NCBI GenBank assembly: GCA_034440455.1 | Contig: JAWXCB010000054.1 | Span: 66,842-130,841 of the forward strand | Direction: 5' to 3' | Length of the DNA: 64,000 nt | Source: JAWXCB01 sp034440455 | GTDB taxonomy: Bacteria > Bacteroidota > Bacteroidia > Chitinophagales > CAIOSU01 | In this document: in pieces, positions 46,435-55,114 of the stretch | Layout of the letters: every line of letters starts with the position of its first letter | How positions within the stretch are numbered: position 1 is the first letter of the stretch | Made by a program: the position numbers and the translations under genes | The notes under the pieces: generated by a model | The model's database searches: none | What the model was told of the DNA's origin: nothing | Seen by the model: the letters and a program-made list of their open reading frames with translations, nothing else

Positions 46435-48490
46435 AATAACCGACTGCCAGATAAATCATTACAAGGAAGAAACCGATTCCGGCAATGAACATAGCGGGAA
46501 TCAAGTAGGCGGGAGCGTATTTGAATTGAATGAAATGATTCCCTTGTGAAACAGCAACCGACAAAAATGGAATTTCAATTTTTTCAAAATTTGTAGGAAC
46601 GCCATCTATAGTTGCCAGCCAACCCGGATAGCTGCTTTGCAGCAGTGTTAATCTTGAATTCTTTTCGGAGGATACGCTGACTTCCATTCTTCCGGGTTCA
46701 AATTTCGTTAATCGTATTTCTTGATCTTGCAATGCAGGCTCCAGAAAAACTATCGGATGTTTCAGCACAGAATCACGAGTAGGAGAGTCGTAGAAGTTTG
46801 CATAATCAGTTAATTGAAAAGAATTGAATCCGTGATGAGAAGGCTGCTTGGTGAAAATATTTTGATTGTACCATGATGGAGAAAGTCGTTTGTCATATGC
46901 AGGCACTTCAAGAATGGGAAACAGGGCAGGAATAGGAAACTCTTTCGGCATCTCATCCAATTGCTTTTGAAAACTATCCGCTCTCACCTCAGAAATTGCA
47001 GTTGCCGGAAGATTGAACTGTACGCTGAGAAACAAGTCGGCAACGGTGATGAAGATAAGCGCAATAACAAGTTTCGATTGATTTCTCATCCTCCAAAAGA
47101 CAACGATTAAAAGCAGAAGAAGCGCAAACTGAATCAGACTTTGAATTGCTATCCTCTGCTGAAGATTGCTTCGCTCAAAAAAAGCCAGATAATCCTGCAC
47201 GTTGAACAGCGAAGGGAATTTCACGAAATGATTCGCTTTCTCCAGCACATAAAAATGAGTGCCGATAACTGCAATCGCCAGCAACACCAAAGCTGACAGA
47301 AAATATTTTTTCAATGAAGCCCAGCGCTCAATAGATTTTTGAAATGAAATAGCCGCTGCAATCAGAAAACTGAATAGGAAGAAAGCGCGGAAGATGCTTG
47401 GAAACCTAAACTTGTCCATTGCGGGCAAATAATGATAGAACATTTCTCGCACCGGGGTAGCATCGCCCAATGCTGCGAGCAGACAAATGATTCCGAAAAT
47501 GGCGAACAGCCTTACTCTTGAAATGCTTAGATAGAAAATACTTGCGCCTGCAAACAACAACGGAACAAGACCGATATAAACATTGAGCATGGAAAGGTCA
47601 GTGAGAAACACGCCTTCGTTTTTTGTAGTGGCAAACGGGAACAGCAATGATACCAGCGCCTTCACCGGAAGCGCTCCTTCCATCGCTTTTTCAAGCGTGA
47701 GACCTGCGCCACGTGAGATGTACGGCAATGCTTTCCAAAATGAAGTGAGATAGCCCGAGGCAAGAATTACAAAGACGAGATACATCAAGGCATTGAGCGA
47801 GATAATGATTTTTATCTGTTGCCAATTTTTTTCTTTTACGGATTTAAAAATCTGTAGCAAGAAAACTGCTCCGAGAAAATAATTTGTGATAACAGTGAAA
47901 ATCGGATAACCGCCTGTTAGCATCAGCAGCATAAAAAATGCGGTCGCTACTGCATGTTGAATCTTTCCCGTTTCGAGTATTCTAAAGTAATGATGCACAA
48001 CAAACGGAAGCCAAGCCAATGCAACAATCCAAGTAAGGTGCTGTGCATTATTGACAAACACTCCGCAACATTGAAAGGCAAAACTGAAGAGCAAGGCGGT
48101 TTCACTTTCAATTTCAAAGCCTTTCAGTAAGGTGAAAAATCCAATCCCCGCTACGCAAATGTGCAGGATGAATTCAAAATTCATTGTGTAGATGTCATAG
48201 TCCCTTGTCAACGCAAGCAGCCAGGCAACAGGATACCAAAATCCACTTTGCGGGTCGGCATGAAATGGCGCACCAAGATGCTGGTAAGGATTCCATGCGG
48301 GTACTATGCGGGTATCAAGACATTCCGAAAGAAAATAACGATAAGGAAAAAATTGGTCGAGCATGTCCCACTTCATCGTGTTTTGCATCAACCCGATTTG
48401 CCAGAAAGCGATAAACGGAACTGCCACCAAAAGGAGATAAAACAAAAAGTTCTTTCTGGAAGAAGATGGAACAAGCATAGGTGAACTCAA
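46424..48490 (-). CDS. YfhO-family membrane protein
   Basis: The 688 residues form about twelve or thirteen membrane segments. The start resembles YfhO: FWQIGLMQNTMKWDMLDQFF, YRYFLSECLDT, PAWNPYQHLGAPFHADPQSG. A large extracytoplasmic C-terminal domain (GRMEVSVSSEKNSRLTLLQS, YPGWLATIDG) matches the carbohydrate-binding-like end of the family. YfhO proteins are thought to glycosylate cell-envelope polymers using lipid-linked sugar. A second Met at 48475 is an alternative start. It is one of two polytopic envelope proteins flanking recO. Confidence 0.85.
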   Translation of the reverse strand: MSSPMLVPSSSRKNFLFYLLLVAVPFIAFWQIGLMQNTMKWDMLDQFFPYRYFLSECLDTRIVPAWNPYQHLGAPFHADPQSGFWYPVAWLLALTRDYDIYTMNFEFILHICVAGIGFFTLLKGFEIESETALLFSFAFQCCGVFVNNAQHLTWIVALAWLPFVVHHYFRILETGKIQHAVATAFFMLLMLTGGYPIFTVITNYFLGAVFLLQIFKSVKEKNWQQIKIIISLNALMYLVFVILASGYLTSFWKALPYISRGAGLTLEKAMEGALPVKALVSLLFPFATTKNEGVFLTDLSMLNVYIGLVPLLFAGASIFYLSISRVRLFAIFGIICLLAALGDATPVREMFYHYLPAMDKFRFPSIFRAFFLFSFLIAAAISFQKSIERWASLKKYFLSALVLLAIAVIGTHFYVLEKANHFVKFPSLFNVQDYLAFFERSNLQQRIAIQSLIQFALLLLLIVVFWRMRNQSKLVIALIFITVADLFLSVQFNLPATAISEVRADSFQKQLDEMPKEFPIPALFPILEVPAYDKRLSPSWYNQNIFTKQPSHHGFNSFQLTDYANFYDSPTRDSVLKHPIVFLEPALQDQEIRLTKFEPGRMEVSVSSEKNSRLTLLQSSYPGWLATIDGVPTNFEKIEIPFLSVAVSQGNHFIQFKYAPAYLIPAMFIAGIGFFLVMIYLAVGYFRS

Positions 48491-48521
48491 GCGGACAATT
48501 TAGAATGAAGTCTTCCGGTTT

Positions 48522-49364
48522 TTATTTCCCCACCATCGCCTTCACCCATTTCTTCTCCATAAACTCGCGGTATTTCATGTTGAGGAAATAATTCGGAAAA
48601 TGATTTCGCGCAAAGAATGCCAGCTTCGCTTTGAACGGATGCAGGATGTAAAATTTTCCTGCGCCTGTTTGTTTTAAAATATAGTCCGCAACTTCTTCTG
48701 ATGAAATTGGCGCTTTCTCAATTTTCTTTTTTCCAATCATTGTAGCGTTTTCATCGCCCTTTGCATATTGCATAATTCCGCTCTTGAAAAACTCCGGCAT
48801 CGCAACGGAAACTTTCACATTAAAAGGTTTCAACTCGGCATAGATGCTTTCACCCAGCGCAAGCGCTGCTGCTTTCGTCACATTATACATGGACATATTC
48901 GGCATACAGGCAACTGCCGCAACGCTTGAAATGGTAAGGATGTATCCGCTGCGCTGTTGCTTCATCACCTCTGCCGCATAGTGCGAGCCATAGACCACCG
49001 CCATTTGATTGATGCCTGTAATCCAATCCCATTTTTCCAATTCATACACGCCAAACAAACCGCCATCGCCAATGCCTGCATTGTTCACGAGTAAATCAAT
49101 GCCGTTATTTTTTGCAACGAAATCGTCAAACGCTTTTTTGTAAGCCGCTTTATCGCTTACATCAAATTGATAGGTGAACGCTTTTCCCCCGTTTGTCTCA
49201 ACGGTTTGTTTCGCTGCTTCCAAAGCCTGGGCACTGATGTCGGTGATGCCGATATTCCAGTCGTCTTTGGCAAGATGCGTGGCAAATGATTTTCCCAGTG
49301 CGCCTCCGCCCCCGGTGATAAATGCGCGCTTCTTCGGATAATGTTGTGAGAGTTGATAGCTCAT
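48522..49364 (-). CDS. SDR-family oxidoreductase
   Basis: This 280-residue short-chain dehydrogenase has the nucleotide-binding GGGGALGKSFATHLA near residue 18, the NNAG motif in LLVNNAGIGDGG, and the catalytic Ser followed by Tyr-x-x-x-Lys in MYNVTKAAAL. The substrate is unknown. The gap to the YfhO-like gene downstream is 31 bases, so they may share a transcript. Confidence 0.9.
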   Translation of the reverse strand: MSYQLSQHYPKKRAFITGGGGALGKSFATHLAKDDWNIGITDISAQALEAAKQTVETNGGKAFTYQFDVSDKAAYKKAFDDFVAKNNGIDLLVNNAGIGDGGLFGVYELEKWDWITGINQMAVVYGSHYAAEVMKQQRSGYILTISSVAAVACMPNMSMYNVTKAAALALGESIYAELKPFNVKVSVAMPEFFKSGIMQYAKGDENATMIGKKKIEKAPISSEEVADYILKQTGAGKFYILHPFKAKLAFFARNHFPNYFLNMKYREFMEKKWVKAMVGK

Positions 49365-49387
49365 TGATATTTGGTTTAAGAATTTTC

Positions 49388-49445
49388 ACCGCAAAGACGC
49401 GAAGGCGCAGAGTAATTTCTCTTTGTGTTTCTGCGCCTTTGCGGT
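49388..49445. repeat. Second CCGCAAAG-type inverted repeat
   Basis: ACCGCAAAG (49388-49396) and CTTTGCGGT (49437-49445) are perfect 9-base arms. The inner AAGGCGCAG (49402-49410) pairs with CTGCGCCTT (49431-49439). It is related to the element at 17608-17663, but here it lies upstream of the SDR gene, between divergent genes. Confidence 0.7.
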
Positions 49446-49547
49446 AGTCGGTTATGCTAAAAGCGACACAATTTCGGAAAGATGTAGATAACTACGCTAT
49501 GTTTTTTTTAAACTGAAAGAGTAATTTTTCATCTTAAAACCAAATCT

Positions 49548-49745
49548 ATGGATGAGAATACCACTAACGTAATGGGTTATCTCGAAGACAAGATAATCAA
49601 GTTACAGTCCCAAATCACCGAATTGCAAGACACCATCAGGCATTACCGCGCTGTGTTGGCTGACACAAAACGCTCGATGCGCGTGGACTATGGCGAAAAT
49701 GAAAACTATCAAAACGTGAACCGCGATGAGCATGTGACTCTATAA
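49548..49745 (+). CDS. Small coiled-coil protein, 65 residues
   Basis: The short frame starts with ATG and runs MDENTTNVMGYLEDKIIKLQ to HVTL. Residues about 10-45 have a heptad pattern of Ile, Leu and Val, predicting one coiled coil. It has its own terminator 28 bases after the stop, which supports a real gene. The function is unknown. Confidence 0.7.
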   Translation: MDENTTNVMGYLEDKIIKLQSQITELQDTIRHYRAVLADTKRSMRVDYGENENYQNVNRDEHVTL

Positions 49746-49772
49746 GTTTTTGGCGAAAGATACCCTAAGAGA

Positions 49773-49811
49773 AAAGGCTTCCTGCCATAAGTGGGAAGCC
49801 TTTCTTTTTTT
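49773..49811 (+). terminator. Intrinsic terminator after the small coiled-coil gene
   Basis: The stem AAAGGCTTCC (49773-49782) pairs with GGAAGCCTTT (49794-49803). The loop is 11 bases, and a run of seven T follows one C. Confidence 0.85.
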
Positions 49812-49813
49812 AA

Positions 49814-49853
49814 ACCTCTCCCGTCCCTCTCCCGCTGGAAGAGGGAGTCCGGA
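49814..49853. repeat. GC-rich hairpin element, degenerate intergenic copy
   Basis: AACCTCTCCCG is followed by CCCTCT...AGAGGG (49825-49830 with 49840-49845). The order C-rich tail then hairpin matches one end of the ileS element with several changes. Confidence 0.45.
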
Positions 49854-49899
49854 GTATCGTTCTTATGATTTAAGAAAATTATGAACTTGCCTTTGCAAC

Positions 49900-50481
49900 T
49901 CAATTTGATGCCGGAGGCAACATCACCGCATCCACCACATGAATAATACCATTTGATGCGCGTACCGAACCCACCACATTAATTCCGTTAATCTGCACTT
50001 TCCCGTCTTTCACACTTACTGTTGCATTTTGGGAATTTACCATTCCAAGTTTCTGCCCGTCTTTCAACGCATCAGCGAGATACACACCCGGAGTTACGTG
50101 ATAGAATAAAATAGTTCTCAACTGCTCTTTATTTTCAGGCTTCAGCAAATTATCCACTGTTCCTGCTGGCAGCGCATTGAATGCAGCATTGGTGGGAGCA
50201 AATACAGTAAACGGACCAGCGTTGGAAAGCGCATCAACCAAACTTGCGGCTTGTATTGCAGCAACAAGCGTTGAATGGTCTGCCGAACCTGCTGCCACCT
50301 TCACGATGTCCTTTGCCGATTCGTCATCTTTTACGGCTGATTGACCGCCTCCGGCAGGCTGAGTTTCCTCCACTACGGCAGTCTGAGTTTGTGGCGTAGC
50401 TTGCTCACTTTGAGTGCATGAGTTGAATGCCCAAACCAAAACAAATGTGGCAAGAAATAAAATTCTAATTGGAGTTTTCAT
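49900..50481 (-). CDS. Fasciclin-domain lipoprotein
   Basis: The 193 residues start with a lipoprotein-like signal (LATFVLVWAFNSC), so the mature protein is probably anchored at Cys near residue 22. A Gln/Thr/Ala-rich linker leads to one FAS1 domain: FTVFAPTNAAFNALP, ILFYHVTPGVYLADAL and NGIIHVVDAVMLPP. FAS1 domains mediate adhesion; the ligand is unknown. It is a single-gene unit. Confidence 0.88.
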   Translation of the reverse strand: MKTPIRILFLATFVLVWAFNSCTQSEQATPQTQTAVVEETQPAGGGQSAVKDDESAKDIVKVAAGSADHSTLVAAIQAASLVDALSNAGPFTVFAPTNAAFNALPAGTVDNLLKPENKEQLRTILFYHVTPGVYLADALKDGQKLGMVNSQNATVSVKDGKVQINGINVVGSVRASNGIIHVVDAVMLPPASN

Positions 50482-50593
50482 TTTAGAAAATTTAAAGGGT
50501 TAGTAATCACCCTGCGAAGGTTGGAAAGAAGAAGACGTTCCGTTATGACGTAAGTCACCACAACTTATGAGATTTGTCAGAGAGGTTATGCGC

Positions 50594-52171
50594 TTAAGCA
50601 AAGTGCTTCAGCATAATCACTTCCTTTTCCGTAAGCATCCGCCATTTGCCGCGGGGAACGTCTTTGGTGAGTCCGGCATAGAAAACGCGGTCAAGCTGCA
50701 CCACTTCGTAGCCGAGCGTTTCAAAAATTCTGCGCACTACTTTGTTCCAGCCGATGTGCAGTTCGATTCCGATTTTGCTTTTGTCGCGCGGGTCGGCATA
50801 TTCCACAGCGTCCACCATCGCAACGCCTTCCTCCAATTGTACACCATCGGCAATCAGTTTCATATCTTCTCTTGTTAATTGCTTATCAAGCGAGACTAAA
50901 TAAACTTTCTTCGCTTCAAAACTTGGATGCGTAAGTTTTTGGGCAAGCTCACCGTCATTTGTTAGCAGCAACAAGCCCGTTGTATTTCTATCAAGTCTGC
51001 CCACGGGATAGATGCGCATGTCGGTAGCGTTTTGTATCAACTCCATCACTGTAGGGCGACCGCGATCATCGGTCACTGTCGTGATATAATCTTTTGGTTT
51101 GTTGAGCAAAATGTAAACTTTCTTTTCAGGCGAGAGAATTCGTTTTTTAAATTTTACCACATCGCCCGGTTGCACTTTATGTCCCATTTCTAAAACCACT
51201 TGCTCATTCACCGTTACGAATCCGCTTTTAATCAACTCATCCGCTTCTCTGCGCGAGGCGATGCCCGCGTGCGCGAGATATTTATTCAGGCGGCAGGGCT
51301 CATCAAGAATTGATTTCGATTCCGGTTTTTCTGTGCGCTTGCCTCGGCTTTTTTGAAAAGATTTCTTTCCGGCATATTTTGAATCGTAGCTTGATTTTTC
51401 CCGAAAGGTTTTAGAATCATTTCTGCCCGAAAACCCTTCCAGAGCTTTGCTCGCTCTGTACTTTGGATTTTCACGCGCATTCTCCCTGCTGCGCGGAGCA
51501 TCAGGGTTAAATGCTTTTTTTCGGAGAAAAGGACGCGGCTCCTCTCTGCGCTCTCTGTGCTTTCCTTCATCATTACTTCTGCGGGGAGATTTTGACAAAA
51601 ACTCTTTCTTTTCGCGAAAAGGGTTTACATCATCATTACTTCTGCGTGGAGGCTTTGAAAGGAATTCTTTCTTTTCCCGAAATGGCTTCACATCATCCTT
51701 CTGTGAAAATCCATCCTGCTTTTCGGAGCGGAGGAAAGGCTTGGGTTTTTTGAATTCTCTCTGGTCTTTGAAATCATCGTTTCCCTTGCCTTCATTGCTA
51801 CCTCTATATTCGCCTTCATCATTTTTTCTGCCGGAAAATTTGGGATTGAAATCTTTCTTCGCGCGGAAAGGACGCGGCTCTTCATCACGCGAAAAACGCT
51901 TCTTGCCTCCTGTTGAATAAAGTGGTTTTGGTTTTTGCCAATCATCCCGTGAATTTTCTCTGCGCTGATTATTGCCTCGTCCGTAGCCGCCCTCGTTTCT
52001 TTTCTTCGGAAAACGTTCCCCCTCAAAATCATTTCCATCACGGTTTTTTGAAGGCAGAAATTTTTTACCGGAAGGGATTACTCTTTCGTCATCACCCTCC
52101 GTGCGGGGTTTTCGAAAAATAGATTTAGAGGATTCTTTAGGAAGAAATTTCTTGCTGGTCTTCTTTTGCAT
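50594..52171 (-). CDS. RsuA/RluB-type rRNA pseudouridine synthase with a long basic N-terminus
   Basis: The enzyme converts uridine to pseudouridine in ribosomal RNA. Of 525 residues, the first ~290 are disordered and full of Arg, Lys, Asp, Phe and Ser, with a near-exact 21-residue duplication (PFREKKEFLSK units). Then come an S4 RNA-binding domain (RLNKYLAHAGIASRREADEL) and the catalytic core with the active Asp in VGRLDRNTTGLLLLTNDGEL. The ending GKWRMLTEKEV is typical of RsuA/RluB/RluE/RluF. Which site it modifies is not readable. The basic extension may add RNA affinity. Confidence 0.92.
   Translation of the reverse strand: MQKKTSKKFLPKESSKSIFRKPRTEGDDERVIPSGKKFLPSKNRDGNDFEGERFPKKRNEGGYGRGNNQRRENSRDDWQKPKPLYSTGGKKRFSRDEEPRPFRAKKDFNPKFSGRKNDEGEYRGSNEGKGNDDFKDQREFKKPKPFLRSEKQDGFSQKDDVKPFREKKEFLSKPPRRSNDDVNPFREKKEFLSKSPRRSNDEGKHRERREEPRPFLRKKAFNPDAPRSRENARENPKYRASKALEGFSGRNDSKTFREKSSYDSKYAGKKSFQKSRGKRTEKPESKSILDEPCRLNKYLAHAGIASRREADELIKSGFVTVNEQVVLEMGHKVQPGDVVKFKKRILSPEKKVYILLNKPKDYITTVTDDRGRPTVMELIQNATDMRIYPVGRLDRNTTGLLLLTNDGELAQKLTHPSFEAKKVYLVSLDKQLTREDMKLIADGVQLEEGVAMVDAVEYADPRDKSKIGIELHIGWNKVVRRIFETLGYEVVQLDRVFYAGLTKDVPRGKWRMLTEKEVIMLKHFA
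51567..51692. repeat. Two tandem 63-base units in the pseudouridine synthase gene
   Basis: Units at 51567-51629 and 51630-51692 differ at few positions, and a third partial start follows at 51693. They encode the duplicated FREKKEFLSK region of the disordered N-terminal extension. Confidence 0.75.
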
Positions 52172-52175
52172 GGGG

Positions 52176-52183
52176 CAAAGATA
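52176..52183 (-). promoter_or_regulatory. -7 box of the pseudouridine synthase gene
   Basis: On the minus strand TATCTTTG is a perfect TAnnTTTG, but only four bases separate it from the ATG at 52171. If used, transcription would begin at or next to the start codon, giving a leaderless mRNA. Confidence 0.5.
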
Positions 52184-52286
52184 GGGGAAACATTTCCCGC
52201 TGATTTTAGAGCCGCAGATTCCCGCTGAGAGTTTTATCTGCGCTTTTTGCGTGAGGTTTAATCTCCGATTATTTGCGGGGAAAAAT

Positions 52287-53117
52287 TTAAATATCCCCGT
52301 GATTCACTTCTTCTTCCCTTTCAACTTCTGATTTGGATTTTTTCCGGGGCATCAGCATTTCAGGGTGCGGTGCGGGAGGCGTTTCATCTTCTTCATTTTC
52401 ATCCTCCGTTTCTGCTACGGGCGTTTCCGTTGTTTCGGCAACATCAGTTTTTTCTTCTACTTCTACTGTTTGCGTTTCAGGCTCAGTTGCGGATAGTTCG
52501 GGCGTGGATTCGTCTGTTGCTGATTCTTCGGGTAATGAATTTTCACGATCTTCTTCCACTTCAGGCGCAGAACCGATTTCATTGTCATGCCCTGCTTCTA
52601 TTTCACGCAGCTTGGGTAAATCAGCCGGTGAGTTGATGCCGAAGTAATCCATGAACTGCTCGCTGGTGGCGTAGGTGAGCGGATGTCCTACTGTTTCTGC
52701 GCGACCTGCAATTACAATCAGTTCTTTTTCGAGCAGCTTCTGCACGGCATAATCGCAATTTACCCCGCGAATCTGCTCGATTTCAGCTTTGGTAACAGGC
52801 TGCTTGTAAGCGACAATGGAAAGTGTTTCCAGCGCAGCGCGGGTGAGTCGCTTTTTTGCTTTTTGATTCAGGAAAGTATTGATGAGCGGGGCAAAATCTT
52901 TTTTCGTCATAAACTCATAGCCGCCTCCCGTCATCACCAAATGAAAAGAAAAACTATCGGCAAGATATTTTTCCTGAATGGCTTCAATGGCTTTTTCAAA
53001 TTCTTCCTCGTTTACTTCCCACCCGAAAGCTTCCTGCAAACAGGCTTTTATCTCCTTTGGCGTCACCGGCTTCTCGCTCGCAAAAATCAGGGCTTCGATA
53101 TGTTGTTCCAGCATCAT
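52287..53117 (-). CDS. scpB: Segregation and condensation protein ScpB
   Basis: ScpB binds ScpA and SMC in the chromosome-condensing complex. The 276 residues comprise two winged helices: LEQHIEALIFASEKPVTPKE and then RLTRAALETLSIVAYKQPVTKAEIEQIRG, the hallmark of ScpB. An acidic Glu/Thr-rich tail of about 80 residues (ATEPETQTVEVEEKTD and so on) precedes a basic end (PRKKSKSEVEREEE). Two adjacent Met codons begin the frame; the second (53114) equally fits. The gene is alone, 115 bases before the pseudouridine synthase. Confidence 0.93.
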   Translation of the reverse strand: MMLEQHIEALIFASEKPVTPKEIKACLQEAFGWEVNEEEFEKAIEAIQEKYLADSFSFHLVMTGGGYEFMTKKDFAPLINTFLNQKAKKRLTRAALETLSIVAYKQPVTKAEIEQIRGVNCDYAVQKLLEKELIVIAGRAETVGHPLTYATSEQFMDYFGINSPADLPKLREIEAGHDNEIGSAPEVEEDRENSLPEESATDESTPELSATEPETQTVEVEEKTDVAETTETPVAETEDENEEDETPPAPHPEMLMPRKKSKSEVEREEEVNHGDI

Positions 53118-53248
53118 CTTAAAGATAGTTTTTAATGGGGTTCAAAGGTAGAGAACGCCAGTACCAACGTCAAAATCGGGTTTTCAAGATGCGCGAAACT
53201 GTGTGGATAACTAAAAGATGTTGTCTGAACCAGACAACTATGATTCAG

Positions 53249-55048
53249 TTATTCTTTCAACAGTTTTCCGGAATAAGATTTTCCGGTTGCTGCCTGTTGC
53301 AATTCAACCACATAATTTCCCGAAGGAAGTTCACCCATAGAAATCGCATTGCTTTTTGACGAAAGCATTTCTTCCTTCACCATCTTTCCCTTTGCATCAA
53401 ACAGGCGGAAGCGGAAGGCTTCCTGGTTGCTTAATTCAATGGTTACAATATGCTGAGCCGGGTTGGGGAAAATCCTTACGCCAGCCTCTTCGATAGTGAA
53501 TATCCCAACACCGCCTGCGTCCACCGTATCGCAGGCGGTTGCGGTGCAACTGTTCGCATCTGAAACGGTAACGCAATAAACGCCATCGCTTAATCCACCG
53601 ATAGAATCTGTTGTTGCAGTATTGCTCCATACGAAAGCAAGGGGAGAAGTTCCGCCACTTGCTGTTGCAACCGCTGCTCCGTCATCTGCGCCTGCAAGTG
53701 ATTCATCAGTAGCAGTTACGCTCACTGTTAATCCGGCACAATCAGGTCCTATGGTAACGCAATCACTCGCGGTGCAGCCAATGTCATCCGCAACTGTTAC
53801 ACAATATTGACTGGGGGCAAGATTCGTGAGCGATGAATCAGTGGCGGAGTTGCTCCATGAATATTGGAAAGGCGCAAATCCGTCATTCGGAGTTACGGAA
53901 GCTGTGCCATCAATTGCAGAACCGCTTGATGCGTCAGTTCCCTCAGTAGTAATATAAAATGCGCTGCAATCAGGGTCAGTCAAATCAACGCAGCCCGTAG
54001 CAACACAGCCTGCTGCATCAGTAACAGTAACGCAATAGGTTCCGGCTTCCAATCCGAAGGTGTCGGGCGTATCCCAGTTGTAAGAATAAGGAGCAGTTCC
54101 ATTCATTGCATCAGCATACACGATGCCGTCATTGCCGCCTACCGTTGAGAGGTCGGTATCCGTTACATTCACCCAAAAACTTGAGCAGGAAGGACTTGAC
54201 ACCAATGCGCACTCAGAAACTGTGCAGCCATTGTTATCGGTAACTGTTACACAATAGTTGCCCGTTGCCAATCCTGAAATATCTTCAGAGGTTGCGCTAT
54301 TATCCCAACTGTATGTGTAGTTGGGTGTGCCGCCTGTTACTGTTGCATTTACTGCGCCATCGGCTGCGCCTTGTGAAGATTCATCAGTAGGTGAAAGCGA
54401 AACGCTGAAGCCTGAGCAACTGATAAATTCCAAATCATCAATTATTAGTGAACTGCCGATTTGAATATTGTTGGTGTTGGTTGAAATCAAATTAATTCTT
54501 GCGGAGTCAGGAGCATTGGCGCTGGTATAGGTAATAGGAACCAAGAAGCGCGTGAAAGTTGAAACGGCAGTATTCGGCAGAATAACGCCTTCGCCAATCT
54601 CTTCTTTTACGCCCGCTGTTCTTTTCCAAAAAGTAACCCTGATTTCCGCATTGTCGCCCGGCTGAGGGGAATATTTATACCATCCTGCTAAAAAATCAGG
54701 ACGCTGCGTATAAACGAAACCGCCTTCAAATTCCTGTGTATTCGTGTTGATATTTCCGGTAACAGTAATGCCTGGCGCATCACCTAATCCCAAAATAGAT
54801 TTTGAAGTGAGCTTCATGGAATACGTGCCGCCATGCACATCGCCTCCTGAACCTCTTTCGCAGGTAAGCGCGCCAATGCCGCCCAAAAAAGTGGAGCCGT
54901 TGAGATTGCCCCATCCTGTTGGATTTTGGTAAGAAGGAAAACCAACGGATGTCCATGTTTCAAATCCGGCATTTGGAATTTGCGCAACAGAAACTGATGC
55001 GATAAAAGTGAAGAACGACAGCAGAATAAAATTTGCAACTGATTTCAT
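53249..55048 (-). CDS. T9SS-secreted protein with four SprB-like repeats
   Basis: From the Met at 55048 the protein has a signal peptide (LLSFFTFIASVSVAQ) and about 599 residues. The frame reaches 55078, but the promoter lies inside that extension. An N-terminal domain opening IPNAGFETWTSVGFPSYQNP resembles a carbohydrate-binding beta sandwich. Four repeats of ~80 residues follow, each with DG-x-x, a Y-x-W core, YCVTV-x-D-x-x-GC. A type A sorting domain ends it (VRIFPNPAQHIVTIEL to SGKLLKE). It is divergent from the copper-monooxygenase-like gene and shares its promoter region. Confidence 0.88.
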   Translation of the reverse strand: MKSVANFILLSFFTFIASVSVAQIPNAGFETWTSVGFPSYQNPTGWGNLNGSTFLGGIGALTCERGSGGDVHGGTYSMKLTSKSILGLGDAPGITVTGNINTNTQEFEGGFVYTQRPDFLAGWYKYSPQPGDNAEIRVTFWKRTAGVKEEIGEGVILPNTAVSTFTRFLVPITYTSANAPDSARINLISTNTNNIQIGSSLIIDDLEFISCSGFSVSLSPTDESSQGAADGAVNATVTGGTPNYTYSWDNSATSEDISGLATGNYCVTVTDNNGCTVSECALVSSPSCSSFWVNVTDTDLSTVGGNDGIVYADAMNGTAPYSYNWDTPDTFGLEAGTYCVTVTDAAGCVATGCVDLTDPDCSAFYITTEGTDASSGSAIDGTASVTPNDGFAPFQYSWSNSATDSSLTNLAPSQYCVTVADDIGCTASDCVTIGPDCAGLTVSVTATDESLAGADDGAAVATASGGTSPLAFVWSNTATTDSIGGLSDGVYCVTVSDANSCTATACDTVDAGGVGIFTIEEAGVRIFPNPAQHIVTIELSNQEAFRFRLFDAKGKMVKEEMLSSKSNAISMGELPSGNYVVELQQAATGKSYSGKLLKE

Positions 55049-55075
55049 TGGTAAAATGGTTTTAGGTATGGCTGC

Positions 55076-55093
55076 CAAAAATAGGTATTTTTG
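55076..55093. promoter_or_regulatory. Back-to-back divergent -7 boxes forming a palindrome
   Basis: The minus-strand box TATTTTTG (55076-55083) and plus-strand box TATTTTTG (55086-55093) are separated by only GG, so the whole reads CAAAAATAGGTATTTTTG. Each is a perfect TAnnTTTG. The divergent starts at 55048 and 55115 lie 27 and 21 bases away. Only one polymerase can occupy the site at a time. Confidence 0.6.
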
Positions 55094-55114
55094 GTAGGCA
55101 AGAATTTAAACTCT

